From Teichococcus coralli (lineage in GTDB: Bacteria; Pseudomonadota; Alphaproteobacteria; Acetobacterales; Acetobacteraceae), in the NCBI RefSeq assembly GCF_009829925.1, contig NZ_SNVJ01000008.1, positions 164,925 through 226,823 on the forward strand: a stretch of 61,899 nucleotides of DNA, in the 5' to 3' direction. The position numbers and the translations under genes are program-made. Positions 38,107 to 46,663 of the stretch are shown piece after piece. The notes beneath the pieces were generated by a model. That model was not told the origin of the DNA, did no database searches, and saw nothing but the letters and a program-made list of their open reading frames with translations. How positions within the stretch are numbered: position 1 is the first letter of the stretch; each line of letters starts with the position of its first letter.

Positions 38107-39084
38107 ATGCCCATCGAGCACCGCATCGTCCAGGCGGCGGACGCCGACTCCCGGCTGGACCGCTGGTTCCGCCGCCACTTCCCGCAAGTCACCCAAGGCG
38201 CGCTGCAGAAGCTGCTGCGCACCGGGCAGATCCGCGTTGACGGCAAGCGCGCAGAGACCAACACCCGCCTCGCCCGCGGCCAGGAGATCCGCATCCCGCC
38301 GCTGCCCGAAGGACCGGCCCCGGACACAGCGCCCAGGGAGCGGCCGGTGACGGAGGAGGACGCCCGCGCGCTGGAGAAGATGATCCTCTACCGCGACGAC
38401 AGCGTCATCGCCCTCAACAAGCCGCACGGCCTGCCGGTGCAGGGCGGGCCCAACATCAAGAAGCACCTGGACGGGATGCTGGACGCGCTGCGCTTCGGCC
38501 ATGAGGAGCGCCCGCGCCTGGTGCACCGGCTCGACCGCGACACCTCCGGCGTGCTGCTGCTGGCGCGCGACGCCCTCGCCGCCAAGCGCCTCGCCGCCGC
38601 CTTTCGCGGGCGGGACGCGGAGAAGACCTACTGGGCCATCGTGGTCGGCCAGCCGCAGTTCCAGGGCGGTCGCATCGACATGCCGCTGGCCAGGACCGGC
38701 GGGCCGCAGGGTGAGCGCACCGCGCCGGCCACGGGCAAGGAGGGCGTCCACGCCATCACCGAGTTCAACACGGTGGACGTGGCGCGGCGCCATGCCACCT
38801 GGCTGGAGCTGAAGCCGCTCACCGGGCGGACCCACCAGCTCCGCGTCCACTGCGCGGCGGCGCTGGAGTGCCCGATTCTGGGCGACGGCAAGTATGGCGG
38901 GCAGGCCGCGCATCTGGAGGGGCTGCCGCACGCGCTGCACCTGCATGCGCGGAGCATCAAGGTGCCGCATCCCGAGGGCGGCACGCTGGAGGTGACGGCG
39001 CCGCTGCCGCCGCACATGCTGGAAACCTTCGGCTTCCTCGGCTTCGAGAAGCCGCGCACGCCGCAGCCGAAGCGGAGGGTCTGA
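38107..39084 (+). CDS. RluA-family 23S rRNA pseudouridine synthase (RluC-like)
   Basis: 325-residue enzyme with an N-terminal S4 domain (SRLDRWFRRHFPQVTQGALQKLLRTGQIRVDGKRAE) and the RluA catalytic core: PHGLPVQGG, HRLDRDTSGVLLLAR (catalytic Asp in HRLDxxTSG) and LKPLTGRTHQLRVH. The S4-plus-core layout matches RluC/RluD, which modify uridines in 23S rRNA. The choice between RluC and RluD is not settled here. The AsmA gene starts 4 nt after its stop. Confidence 0.92.
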   Translation: MPIEHRIVQAADADSRLDRWFRRHFPQVTQGALQKLLRTGQIRVDGKRAETNTRLARGQEIRIPPLPEGPAPDTAPRERPVTEEDARALEKMILYRDDSVIALNKPHGLPVQGGPNIKKHLDGMLDALRFGHEERPRLVHRLDRDTSGVLLLARDALAAKRLAAAFRGRDAEKTYWAIVVGQPQFQGGRIDMPLARTGGPQGERTAPATGKEGVHAITEFNTVDVARRHATWLELKPLTGRTHQLRVHCAAALECPILGDGKYGGQAAHLEGLPHALHLHARSIKVPHPEGGTLEVTAPLPPHMLETFGFLGFEKPRTPQPKRRV

Positions 39085-39088
39085 CCCG

Positions 39089-41662
39089 ATGGCCGCGCCC
39101 CGCCGCCGCACGCGGCTGCTGCTGGCCGGCGGCCTCATCCTTGTGGGCGTGCCGGCCCTGGCCTGGGGCGGGCTCAACCTGCTGCTGCGCGATTCCGTGC
39201 TGCGGCCGCGCCTTGTCGCCGCCGTCGAGCAGGCGACGGGGCGAAGGCTGACGCTCTCCGGCCCGTTGGGCGTGAAGCTTTCGCTGGTGCCGACCATCAC
39301 GCTGGAAGGCGTCGCGCTGGCCAATGCGCCGGGCGGCACCCGGCCGGAGATGCTCACCGCGCGGCGGGTGGAAGCGGAACTCGCCCTTGTTCCGCTCCTG
39401 TCCCGCCGGCTCGACTTCCAGCGCATCACGCTGATCGAGCCGGATCTGCTGCTGGAGACCGATGCCGCCGGCGCCGGCAACTGGCGCTTCGGCCCGCCGC
39501 GGCCCGGCGCGCCCGGCGGGGCGCCTCCGGCGCGGCCCGGCAGTGAAGAGGCGGGGCTGCTGCCCTCGGTCGCCGCGGTGAACATCGAGGGCGGCAAGCT
39601 CACCTGGCGCGACGCCCGCAGCGGGCGGAGCGAGGTGCTGGACGTCCGCCACTTCGCGCTGCGTGCCGCCTCGCCCGCGGCGCCGCTCACCTTCGAGGGC
39701 GCCTTCGGCCTGCGCGGACTCGACGTGGCGGCCGAGGGCAGCACGGGGCCGCTGCCGCGCCTGCTGGGCGCCAGCGCCGAGCCGGCGGACTGGCCGCTGC
39801 GCCTTTCGCTGAGCGCGCCGGGCCTGCAGGCCGTGCTCGACGGAGGAATGCGGCGACCGGAGGCGGCAGCGGGGTGGCACGCCCATCTCGACGCCTCCGC
39901 CGACCGGGCCGAACGGCTGGCGCCCCTCCTGCCCGGCATGGCGTTCCCGCCCCTGAGCGGCCTCAGGCTCGCCGCCGAGCTGGCCGAGGGGAGCAAGGAC
40001 GGCCCGCCGGCGGTGGGAGCGCTGCGCGCCAGCGTGGCGGGCGGTGACCTCGGCCAATGGGTGCCCGGCCTCGGCCTTGGCCCCGCGACCCTGGGCGCGG
40101 AGACGGCGGACCAGCCCCTGGCGCTCTCGGCCACCCTCAACCTGCGCGGCCTGCCGCTGCAGGCCGAGGGAAGGCTGCCGCCCGTCGCGGCGCTGATGCG
40201 CGGCACCGGCGGACCGCTGAGCCTCGCGTTGAACGGCCCGGCCATGGCGGCACGCTTCAAGGGCGACCTGCCCCTGCCGGGAAAGCCTGAGGGCGGCGGC
40301 ATGCTGTCCGCCGAGGCGGCGGATACCGCGCCGCTGCTGGCGGCGCTGGCCCTGCCCGCCCCGCGCCTGACCGACGCGCGCTTCGCCACGCGCCTCGCCC
40401 TTTCCGCCGGGCGGCTCACCGCTGGCGAGCTGCGCCTGCAATCGCGCGAAGCCACGCTGGAGGGGGAGGCGACCTTTCGGCAGGGAACGCCGCGCCCGGC
40501 CCTTTCGGGGCGGCTCTCGGCGCAGCGCCTCGACCTCGACGCCCTGCTCGCGCCGGCTCCGGCTGGCTCGCCGGCGGCCCCAACGGCGGCCCAACCGGCC
40601 GCACCCACGCCGCCCGGCGCGGCGACGCCGGCCGTGCCGCCGCGGCCTGAGCTGCCGGGCAGGGCCGGCGGCCCACGCCGGGTCATCCCGCCCCTGCCCC
40701 TGCCGCTGGCGCCGCTGCGCGCGCTGGATGCGGACCTGCCGCTGCAGGTCCAGGAACTCCGCCTCGGCGGCGTCAGCTACCGCGACCTCAGCACCCATGC
40801 AACGCTGGCTGCCGGGCGGCTCAGCCTGGACCCGCTCGCGGTGACGCTTCCCGGCGGCCGGCTCGCCGGCAGCCTGGGCGCCGACGCCGCCGCCGAACCG
40901 CCGCGCCTGAGCGTTTCGCTGCGGCAGGAGGGCGCCGGGCTGGACCTGCGCCCGCTGCTGCAGGCCTACGGGCTGCCGCCGCAGGCCAGCGGCCATGTGG
41001 AGCTGGACACCGCGCTTCAGGGCACCGGGGGCGACCTCCAGGCGCTGGCGGCGAGCTTGAGCGGGCATTTCGGGCTGGCGCTGGCCAACGGGCAGATCGA
41101 CAACGCCTTGCTGGAGCGGCTCGGCGGCGGGTTGCGCAAGGCGCTGGTGCCCAACGCCCCGAACGCTGGCAGCACCGCGCTGCGCTGCATCGCGCTGCGG
41201 CTGATGCTGCAGGACGGCATGGCCCGCCCGCAGGCCATGCTGATCGAGACCGGCCTGGCTGACGTGGTGGGCAGCGGCGAGATCAACCTGCGCGACGAGA
41301 GCCTCGCTCTGCGGCTGCTGCCGCAGGTGCGGATCGGCGGCGTGGGGCTGACGGCGCCGGTGCTGGTGGGCGGCAGCCTGGCCAATCCGAGCTACCGCCT
41401 GGACCCCGCTGGAACCGCGGCGGCGGCGGCCGGCATCGTGGGCGAGCTGGCGGGGCAGCAGAAGGAGGGCCAGGACAACCTGCTCGGGCAACTGGCGCAG
41501 CAGCTTGCCGGGCGCGGCGCCGGCAGCCTGCCGGATTGCGCGCAGCAGCTCGCCGTGGCGCGCGGCGGCCGCCAGGGGCCGGTGCCGCCCGACCAGCCGC
41601 AGCGCAACGGCGGCCAGAAGAGCAACCCGCTCGACCTGCTGCGCGGCCTGCTCGGGCGCTGA
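39089..41662 (+). CDS. AsmA family protein
   Basis: 857-residue envelope protein with an N-terminal membrane anchor (about residues 9-33) and an AsmA N-terminal domain: ATGRRLTLSGPLGVKLSLVPTITLEGVALANAPGG, LVPLLSRRLDFQRITLIEPDLLLE. A proline/alanine-rich linker is near residues 490-530, and an AsmA-type C-terminal repeat (GHVELDTALQGTGGDLQALAASLSGHFGLALANGQIDNALL) follows. The family affects outer-membrane biogenesis. It is in an apparent operon with the pseudouridine synthase. It is a different subfamily from the YhdP-like gene at 11095. Confidence 0.88.
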   Translation: MAAPRRRTRLLLAGGLILVGVPALAWGGLNLLLRDSVLRPRLVAAVEQATGRRLTLSGPLGVKLSLVPTITLEGVALANAPGGTRPEMLTARRVEAELALVPLLSRRLDFQRITLIEPDLLLETDAAGAGNWRFGPPRPGAPGGAPPARPGSEEAGLLPSVAAVNIEGGKLTWRDARSGRSEVLDVRHFALRAASPAAPLTFEGAFGLRGLDVAAEGSTGPLPRLLGASAEPADWPLRLSLSAPGLQAVLDGGMRRPEAAAGWHAHLDASADRAERLAPLLPGMAFPPLSGLRLAAELAEGSKDGPPAVGALRASVAGGDLGQWVPGLGLGPATLGAETADQPLALSATLNLRGLPLQAEGRLPPVAALMRGTGGPLSLALNGPAMAARFKGDLPLPGKPEGGGMLSAEAADTAPLLAALALPAPRLTDARFATRLALSAGRLTAGELRLQSREATLEGEATFRQGTPRPALSGRLSAQRLDLDALLAPAPAGSPAAPTAAQPAAPTPPGAATPAVPPRPELPGRAGGPRRVIPPLPLPLAPLRALDADLPLQVQELRLGGVSYRDLSTHATLAAGRLSLDPLAVTLPGGRLAGSLGADAAAEPPRLSVSLRQEGAGLDLRPLLQAYGLPPQASGHVELDTALQGTGGDLQALAASLSGHFGLALANGQIDNALLERLGGGLRKALVPNAPNAGSTALRCIALRLMLQDGMARPQAMLIETGLADVVGSGEINLRDESLALRLLPQVRIGGVGLTAPVLVGGSLANPSYRLDPAGTAAAAAGIVGELAGQQKEGQDNLLGQLAQQLAGRGAGSLPDCAQQLAVARGGRQGPVPPDQPQRNGGQKSNPLDLLRGLLGR

Positions 41663-41668
41663 AACGGC

Positions 41669-41694
41669 AAGAGGAGCGCTGGCGCGCCCCTCTT
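41669..41694. terminator. Hairpin terminator between AsmA gene and recA
   Basis: AAGAGG-A-GCGC / GCGC-GC-CCTCTT forms an interrupted stem between the convergent AsmA gene and recA, with A-rich and T-rich edges that could serve both directions. Confidence 0.5.
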
Positions 41695-41727
41695 CCTGTT
41701 CCGACTGGCCGCCGCGGGCGTGGCGGG

Positions 41728-42771
41728 TTACTCCGCCGCCGCCTCGTCGCCCTCGCCGCTTTCCGGCGCGACCATCATCGCGTTGGCGACGATGCCGGCC
41801 TGCTCGCGGATGCGCTTCTCGATGCTGTCCGCCATGGCCGGGTTGTCCCGCAGGAACTGCTTGGCGTTCTCGCGCCCCTGACCGATGCGCTGGCTGTCGC
41901 AACTGAACCAGGCGCCCGACTTCTCCACCACGCCGGCCTTCACGCCGAGGTCGATCAGCTCGCCGACCTTGGAGACGCCCTCACCATACATGATGTCGAA
42001 CTCGACCTGCCGGAACGGCGGGGCCATCTTGTTCTTCACCACCTTGACGCGGGTCTGGTTGCCGGTGACCTCGTCGCGCTCCTTGATCTGCCCGATGCGG
42101 CGGATCTCGAGGCGGCAGGAGGCGTAGAACTTCAGCGCGTTACCGCCCGTCGTCGTTTCCGGGTTGCCGAACATGACGCCGATCTTGAGGCGGATCTGGT
42201 TCAGGAAGATCAGCAGCGTGTTGGAGCGGGAGACGGAGCCGGTGAGCTTGCGCAGCGCCTGCGACATCAGGCGGGCATGCAGGCCGACATGGCTGTCGCC
42301 CATCTCGCCCTCCAGCTCGGCGCGCGGCACCAGGGCGGCGACGCTGTCCACCACCAGCACGTCCACCGCGCCGGAGCGCACCAGCGTGTCGGCGATCTCC
42401 AGCGCCTGCTCGCCGGCATCGGGCTGGCTGATCAGCAGGTTGTCCACGTCCACGCCCAGCTTGCGGGCATAGCCGGGGTCGAGCGCGTGCTCGGCATCCA
42501 CGAAGGCGCAGGTGCCGCCGCGCTTCTGCGCCTCGGCGATGGCGTGCAGCGCCAGGGTGGTCTTGCCCGAGCTTTCCGGACCGTAGACCTCGACGATGCG
42601 GCCCTTGGGCAGGCCGCCAATGCCGAGCGCGAGGTCCAGGCCCAGGGAGCCGGTGGGGATGACCTCCACCTCGTCCGACTGCTGCTTGGCGCCCATGCGC
42701 ATGATCGAACCCTTGCCGAAGGCCCGTTCGATCTGGCTGAGCGCGGCGTCGAGCGCCTTGTTCTTGTCCAT
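41728..42771 (-). CDS. recA: Recombinase RecA
   Basis: 347-residue RecA: N-terminus [26 protein letters not shown], Walker [14 protein letters not shown], Walker [34 protein letters not shown], and an acidic C-terminal tail ([11 protein letters not shown]). It forms filaments on single-stranded DNA for strand exchange and stimulates LexA cleavage. ATG 42771 matches the universal start; upstream frame to 42906 lies in the leader. An SOS box overlaps a promoter about 175 nt upstream, leaving a leader of roughly 165 nt. Confidence 0.98.
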   Translation of the reverse strand: MDKNKALDAALSQIERAFGKGSIMRMGAKQQSDEVEVIPTGSLGLDLALGIGGLPKGRIVEVYGPESSGKTTLALHAIAEAQKRGGTCAFVDAEHALDPGYARKLGVDVDNLLISQPDAGEQALEIADTLVRSGAVDVLVVDSVAALVPRAELEGEMGDSHVGLHARLMSQALRKLTGSVSRSNTLLIFLNQIRLKIGVMFGNPETTTGGNALKFYASCRLEIRRIGQIKERDEVTGNQTRVKVVKNKMAPPFRQVEFDIMYGEGVSKVGELIDLGVKAGVVEKSGAWFSCDSQRIGQGRENAKQFLRDNPAMADSIEKRIREQAGIVANAMMVAPESGEGDEAAAE

Positions 42772-42941
42772 TCTGGAATCCCTTCGCCGACTGGCGATCT
42801 CTCTGTCTGCGGGGACCGGTGGCGCTGACGCCGCTCGCTTGGGCGCCAGGGCTTCCGGCCCGTTCCGGCCAGCGAGCAGAATGCGGCACTTCCGATGGCA
42901 CACCAAGGGAGAGCACGCACAGGCCGCGGCGCGGGTTTCGT

Positions 42942-42956
42942 GTTCGCCATATGTTC
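42942..42956 (-). promoter_or_regulatory. LexA (SOS) box of recA
   Basis: GTTC-GCCATAT-GTTC on the plus strand (GAAC-N7-GAAC toward recA), the direct-repeat SOS box known from alphaproteobacteria. It covers the proposed -10 box of recA, the expected place for repression. Confidence 0.85.
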
Positions 42957-42976
42957 ACATTCGCGGCGTTGTGCAA
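42948..42976 (-). promoter_or_regulatory. recA promoter
   Basis: On the minus strand TTGCAC (42971-42976), a 17-nt spacer and CATATG (42948-42953). It starts just after the stop codon of the upstream histidine kinase gene. Confidence 0.6.
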
Positions 42977-42983
42977 GGGGCAA

Positions 42984-44537
42984 TCAGCCGTTCACCAGCG
43001 CCTTCACCGCCTCCACCAACTCGGCCGGCCGATAGGGCTTCGCAAGGTAGCGCATGTCCGATTCGTCGAGCCCGTTCTGCACCACGGAGGGCGCGTAGCC
43101 GCTGACCAGCAGCACCGGCAGGGTGGGAAAGCGCCGCCGCAGGACCTCCGCCAGCGCCACGCCGCCCATGCCGGGCATCATCACGTCCGACACCAGCGCG
43201 GCCGGCACCAGCCCTTCCTCCTCGACGAGGGCCAGCGCCGCCTCGCCGTCCTCCGCCGCCGCCACCTCCCAGCCGGACCGGCGCAGGGCACGCTCAGCGA
43301 GGCTGCGCAACGGCGCCTCGTCCTCGACCAGGAGGAGCGGCCCGGCCGCGTCGCCGGGCGGCGGAGCGGGCTTTGCCGGGGCACTGGGCTCCGCAGGCGG
43401 CGCAACCAGGTCGGTTTCCTCGACGCGGGGGAGCAGGATGCGAATCCGCGTTCCCCGGCCCGCCGCGCTGTCCACCACCAGATAGCCGCCGGACTGCCGC
43501 ACGATGCCATGCACGGTGGCCAGCCCGAGGCCGGTGCCGCCCTGCTGCGCGCGGCTGGTGAAGAACGGCTCAAAGATCCGCGGCAGCAGTTCGGGCGGGA
43601 TGCCGGGGCCGGTATCCGCCACTTCCAGCACGGTCCAGCGGCCCGGGGGCACCTCCTCCGGCCCGCCGGCGAGCGGCTCCAGGAGCAGCGCGCGGCCGGT
43701 GGTCAGGCACAGCCGGCCGCCACCCGGCATCGCCTGGCGGGCGTTCATGGCCAGATTCATCAGCACGCGGTCGAGCTGGGAGGGGTCGATCCGGACCATG
43801 CGGCCCGGCTCGTCGAGGATCACGTCCAGGCTGATCCCGCGCCCCAGCAGCGGCCGCAGCAGCCGGGCCATCCCTTGCACCGCGTCGTTCAGGGGCACGA
43901 GCTTCGGCGCCAGGACCTGCTGCCGCGCATAGGCCAGCAACTGCCGCACCAGCGCGGCGCCCCGCTGCGCCGCCTGCCTGACCTGCTCCAGCGCGCCCGC
44001 CGCGGCGGTGTTGGGCGGGGATTCCAGGCTGGTGGCGGCGTCGTCCGCGGCGCCGAGGATGACCGCCAGGAGGTTGTTGAAGTCGTGCGCGATGCCGCCG
44101 GCCAGTCGGCCAAGCGCCTGGAGGCGGTCGCCTTCGGCCATCTGCGCCGCCATCGCATGCCGCTGCGTGACGTCGTGCAGCAGCAGGACCGCGTTGCCGC
44201 CCGGCATCGGAAGGTATTTCGGGGCGACGGGGCGGCCGGCCTGCCCCTCCGGCGCCGCGAGGCGCAGCTCGCCGGGCGGCGGGGCGCCCTGCAGCCAGGC
44301 GAGCAGCGCCGGACGCGAGGATTCGGCGAAGAGCCGTTCCGGCGCCATGCCAGGCCGCACCGGCTGCGTCGGGCCGAGCGCCAGCAGCAGCGCCCGGTTG
44401 GCGGCGGCGACGCGCTGCCCGCCATCCAGCAGCAGGGCGGCATCGGGGAGCTGCTCGAACAGGGCGGCGCCATCCGGCGCGGGCGCCTTGGGCCGCCGGA
44501 CGCTCCACCTCCACCCGATTCCACGCACCACTCGCAT
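42984..44537 (-). CDS. Hybrid histidine kinase with C-terminal receiver, CckA-like
   Basis: 517-residue two-component protein with no membrane helix visible. Residues about 20-130 are PAS-like (LFEQLPDAALLLDGGQRVAAANRALLLALG), then the HisKA motif GRLAGGIAHDFNNLLAVILG (phospho-His), HATPase boxes MNLAMNARQAMPGG (N), VADTGPGIPPE (G1) and GGTGLGLATVHGIV (G2). The receiver (LLLVEDEAPLRSLAERALRRSGW, Asp in LVSDVMMPGMGG, Lys in YLAKPYRP) completes it. The layout and HDFNN box resemble CckA of the CtrA cell-cycle relay, but it is shorter and lacks a membrane anchor, so it may be a soluble paralogue. ATG 44537 is chosen; the frame to 44873 overlaps the upstream small gene. Confidence 0.85.
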   Translation of the reverse strand: MRVVRGIGWRWSVRRPKAPAPDGAALFEQLPDAALLLDGGQRVAAANRALLLALGPTQPVRPGMAPERLFAESSRPALLAWLQGAPPPGELRLAAPEGQAGRPVAPKYLPMPGGNAVLLLHDVTQRHAMAAQMAEGDRLQALGRLAGGIAHDFNNLLAVILGAADDAATSLESPPNTAAAGALEQVRQAAQRGAALVRQLLAYARQQVLAPKLVPLNDAVQGMARLLRPLLGRGISLDVILDEPGRMVRIDPSQLDRVLMNLAMNARQAMPGGGRLCLTTGRALLLEPLAGGPEEVPPGRWTVLEVADTGPGIPPELLPRIFEPFFTSRAQQGGTGLGLATVHGIVRQSGGYLVVDSAAGRGTRIRILLPRVEETDLVAPPAEPSAPAKPAPPPGDAAGPLLLVEDEAPLRSLAERALRRSGWEVAAAEDGEAALALVEEEGLVPAALVSDVMMPGMGGVALAEVLRRRFPTLPVLLVSGYAPSVVQNGLDESDMRYLAKPYRPAELVEAVKALVNG

Positions 44538-44549
44538 GGGATGGTAGAT

Positions 44550-44565
44550 ATCACACGCGTGTGAT
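44550..44565. promoter_or_regulatory. Perfect 16-bp palindrome ATCACACGCGTGTGAT
   Basis: It lies in the 29-bp gap between the stop of the small gene at 44567 and the start of the hybrid kinase at 44537. A perfect palindrome with a CACACG/CGTGTG core looks like a dimeric regulator's site, or a small hairpin in the joint mRNA. Confidence 0.5.
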
Positions 44566-44566
44566 C

Positions 44567-44797
44567 TCAGGAATTGTCGTGACGCAGGCGGGTGATGGTT
44601 TCCGCCAGGACCTGCTGGCTGAGCTGCAGCACGGCGCGGTTGGTGCGCCCCGCCCTGGCGCCGGGCTGCGGAAGCGCCGCTTCCACGACGGGCTGCGCCT
44701 CCGCCGGGGCGGAAAGGGAGCGGGCGAGCAGCAAAAGGCGCTCGGGCTCGGCCTGAAGGCGCCGCAGGCAGAACTCCAGGGCTTCGTGAATCTCCAT
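44567..44797 (-). CDS. Small protein of unknown function upstream of hybrid kinase
   Basis: 76 residues, not recognised. It starts MEIHEALEFCLRRLQAEPERLLLLARSL and is predicted mostly helical, with a Pro/Ala linker in the middle and a second helix LQLSQQVLAETITRLRHDNS. AAAGGAGCGG precedes the ATG, a strong ribosome site, which supports a real gene. It sits 29 nt upstream of the kinase and is probably co-transcribed, so a partner role is possible. Confidence 0.6.
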   Translation of the reverse strand: MEIHEALEFCLRRLQAEPERLLLLARSLSAPAEAQPVVEAALPQPGARAGRTNRAVLQLSQQVLAETITRLRHDNS

Positions 44798-44907
44798 CCG
44801 CCGCTCCTTTGCTCGGGCGGGCGGACGATGCGCGCGGCCTTTCGAAAAAAGCGTAAAGGCGCGGGGGCGACACCGGTTGGTAATCTGGTGGGACCTATCC
44901 TGCCGCC

Positions 44908-45165
44908 ATGGATAGCCCCGCCCTTCCCGTCCTGCTTTCCGCCGTCGAGCGCCTCGACGGCATGCTGGCGCTGGCCCATGCCTTCGTGCAGGCGGGCCGG
45001 CGGCTTGACCTCGATGGCCTTGACGCGGAGATCACCGCGCTCTGCGCCGCCATCCTGGCCCTGCCGCGCGAGCAGCGGGGCGTCTTCGGCGGCGCGCTGC
45101 ACGGCCTGCAGGCGCGGATCCTCGCCCTGCAGGCCGGCGCGGTGCCGGTGGCGGCCGAGGCGTAG
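44908..45165 (+). CDS. Small helical protein of unknown function
   Basis: 85 residues, not recognised: MDSPALPVLLSAVERLDGMLALAHAFVQAGRRLDLDGLDAEITALCAAIL and GALHGLQARILALQAG. It appears all-helical with heptad-like leucines. It is divergent from the small gene at 44567-44797 across a 110-bp gap; both are short, helical and alanine/leucine-rich. It converges on speE with a 15-bp gap. Confidence 0.55.
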   Translation: MDSPALPVLLSAVERLDGMLALAHAFVQAGRRLDLDGLDAEITALCAAILALPREQRGVFGGALHGLQARILALQAGAVPVAAEA

Positions 45166-45180
45166 CGCCCGGCCCGCCGC

Positions 45181-46053
45181 TCAGCCCTGCTGCGGCAGGT
45201 GCCTGCTGATGTAGGGCGGCAGGTTGAAGGCGCCGGCGTGGATTTCCGGCGTCCAGTACTGCGTCTGGCCCAGGATGCCGGCGGCCTCGGCGCGGGCCCG
45301 GATGGTGGCGGCGTCCACCTGGCGCAGCGTGGCGTCCTTGGCGGCCCAGCCCAGGGTCATGAAGCCGCCGACATAGGTGGGAACGGCGGCGACATAGGCC
45401 CAGATGTCGGGGAAGGACTTGCCGCGGCGAAGGCTCGTTTCGGCCAGTTCCTCCGCCTGCATCGCCGGCACGCCGCACTGGTTGACGATCAGGCCGCGGT
45501 CGGAGAGCAGCCGCGCCGCGTTGGCGTAGAACTCGTCGGTGAACAGCACCTCGCCGACGCCGATCGGGTCGGTGGAATCGACGATCACCACGTCGAAGCT
45601 GCCGGCCCCGGCCTTGCGGACATAGTCGATGCCGTCGCCCACGATGACCTCGGCGCGCGGATCGTTCCAGGCGTCGCCGGCGATGCCCGGCATGTGCTCC
45701 TTGCACAGGCGGATCACCTCCCCGTCGATCTCGACCATGACAGCCTTCTCGACGGTGCGGTGCTGCAGCACGCGCTTCAGCACGCCGCCGTCGCCTGCGC
45801 CGATGATCAGCACGCGCTTCGCCGCGCCATGCGCCAGCAGCGGCACGTGCGTCAGCATCTCCTGGTAGACGAACTCGTCCTTCTCGGTGATCTGCACAAC
45901 GCCGTCGAGCAGCATGACCCGGCCGTGCGAGTAGCTCTCGAACACCATGATGTCCTGGAAGTCGCTCTGCACGCGAGCCAGCTCACGCTTCACCAGGAAG
46001 CGCTGGCCCCATTCGGGATAGAGCGTCTCGTTCACCCAAGAATCGGTCGGCAT
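45181..46053 (-). CDS. speE: Spermidine synthase
   Basis: 290-residue aminopropyltransferase making spermidine from putrescine and decarboxylated SAM. Motifs: VMLLDGVVQITEKDEFVYQEMLTHVPL, the SAM-binding VLIIGAGDGGVLKRVLQH, EIDGEVIRLCKEHMP, GDGIDYV and the catalytic-Asp segment VIVDSTDPIGVGEVLF. It lies downstream of speD on the same strand, giving both steps of the SAM-decarboxylase route; a terminator hairpin and palindromic repeats sit between. Confidence 0.96.
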   Translation of the reverse strand: MPTDSWVNETLYPEWGQRFLVKRELARVQSDFQDIMVFESYSHGRVMLLDGVVQITEKDEFVYQEMLTHVPLLAHGAAKRVLIIGAGDGGVLKRVLQHRTVEKAVMVEIDGEVIRLCKEHMPGIAGDAWNDPRAEVIVGDGIDYVRKAGAGSFDVVIVDSTDPIGVGEVLFTDEFYANAARLLSDRGLIVNQCGVPAMQAEELAETSLRRGKSFPDIWAYVAAVPTYVGGFMTLGWAAKDATLRQVDAATIRARAEAAGILGQTQYWTPEIHAGAFNLPPYISRHLPQQG

Positions 46054-46082
46054 GGCGGTTTGTCCCCGGAATCAGCAAAAGA

Positions 46083-46106
46083 GGGCGGGATCCTGCGATC
46101 CCGCCC
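46083..46106 (-). terminator. Terminator hairpin after speD
   Basis: On the minus strand the perfect 10-bp stem GGGCGGGATC / GATCCCGCCC with a 4-nt loop is followed by TCTTTT. It stands between speD and speE, so it may end most speD transcripts or act as a partial terminator setting the speD:speE ratio. Confidence 0.7.
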
Positions 46107-46110
46107 CCAG

Positions 46111-46142
46111 TTTCGTCACGTGACGAATTTCGTCACGTGAAA
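46111..46142. repeat. Tandem palindromes TTTCGTCACGTGA x2
   Basis: TTTCGTCACGTGACGAA (containing the 16-bp palindrome TTCGTCACGTGACGAA) is followed at once by TTTCGTCACGTGAAA. Two CACGTG cores lie 17 bp apart in the speD-speE gap, just after the speD stop. This could be a regulator site for speE or a second hairpin of the speD terminator. Confidence 0.6.
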
Positions 46143-46150
46143 GGCTGTTG

Positions 46151-46609
46151 TCAGCCGATCAGGCCGCGCTTGTGCTCGGCGAGCTGCACGCGCTCGGGCA
46201 GGAAGCCCTTCTTGAGCACGGACACGGCGTTATACGGGTTGCAGTCCCCGCAGACGAAGATGTCGAGCGCGGCATAGGCCCGCTCCGGCCAGGTGTGGAT
46301 CGAGACGTGGCTCTCGGCCAGCACCAGCACGCCGCTCACCCCGCCATTGGGCGAGAAGTGGTGGAAGTGGCCGTGCAGGATGGTCGCGCCGGTCGCGATC
46401 GCGGCCTCGCGCAACACGTCATCGACATGCGCCGGGTCATCGAGGTTCGTGGCGCCCCAAAGGTCCACGATCAGATGCGTGCCGGCAAAGCGCACGCCGT
46501 CGCGCTCGACGAAGTAGTCCTTCGCCTCGCCGTTCGGGCTATCAACAAACTGGGCTTCGCTCGGGCTGCAATCCGAGACCATCCCCAGCGGAGAAACGAG
46601 AGCGTCCAT
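46151..46609 (-). CDS. speD: S-adenosylmethionine decarboxylase proenzyme
   Basis: 152-residue proenzyme that self-cleaves to a pyruvoyl enzyme and decarboxylates SAM for spermidine synthesis. The cleavage site is in LAESHVSIHTWPE (Glu-Ser; Ser becomes pyruvoyl), and the catalytic Cys is in DIFVCGDCNP. ATG 46609 (MDALVSPLG) follows AAGGAG with good spacing; an upstream in-frame start at 46630 would bury that site. Confidence 0.95.
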   Translation of the reverse strand: MDALVSPLGMVSDCSPSEAQFVDSPNGEAKDYFVERDGVRFAGTHLIVDLWGATNLDDPAHVDDVLREAAIATGATILHGHFHHFSPNGGVSGVLVLAESHVSIHTWPERAYAALDIFVCGDCNPYNAVSVLKKGFLPERVQLAEHKRGLIG

Positions 46610-46646
46610 GGTGCGGGGGCTCCTTCCCACCAGAAGATGACCAGGG

Positions 46647-46663
46647 TGATCGTGGGACGATCA
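46647..46663. promoter_or_regulatory. Inverted repeat TGATCGT-GGG-ACGATCA upstream of speD
   Basis: Perfect 7-3-7 inverted repeat 38 nt before the speD start. On the minus strand a TTGACC directly abuts it, so it would occupy the promoter spacer or early leader. It is a candidate operator or 5'-UTR hairpin. Confidence 0.5.

Noticed and set aside
37948..40686. 912-codon minus-strand frame opposite the pseudouridine synthase and AsmA genes
   Set aside because: Ser/Arg/Pro-rich translation with no domain; real genes on the plus strand.
42984..44537. Assigning the hybrid kinase as cckA outright
   Set aside because: Architecture fits but the protein is short and lacks membrane helices; a paralogue cannot be excluded.
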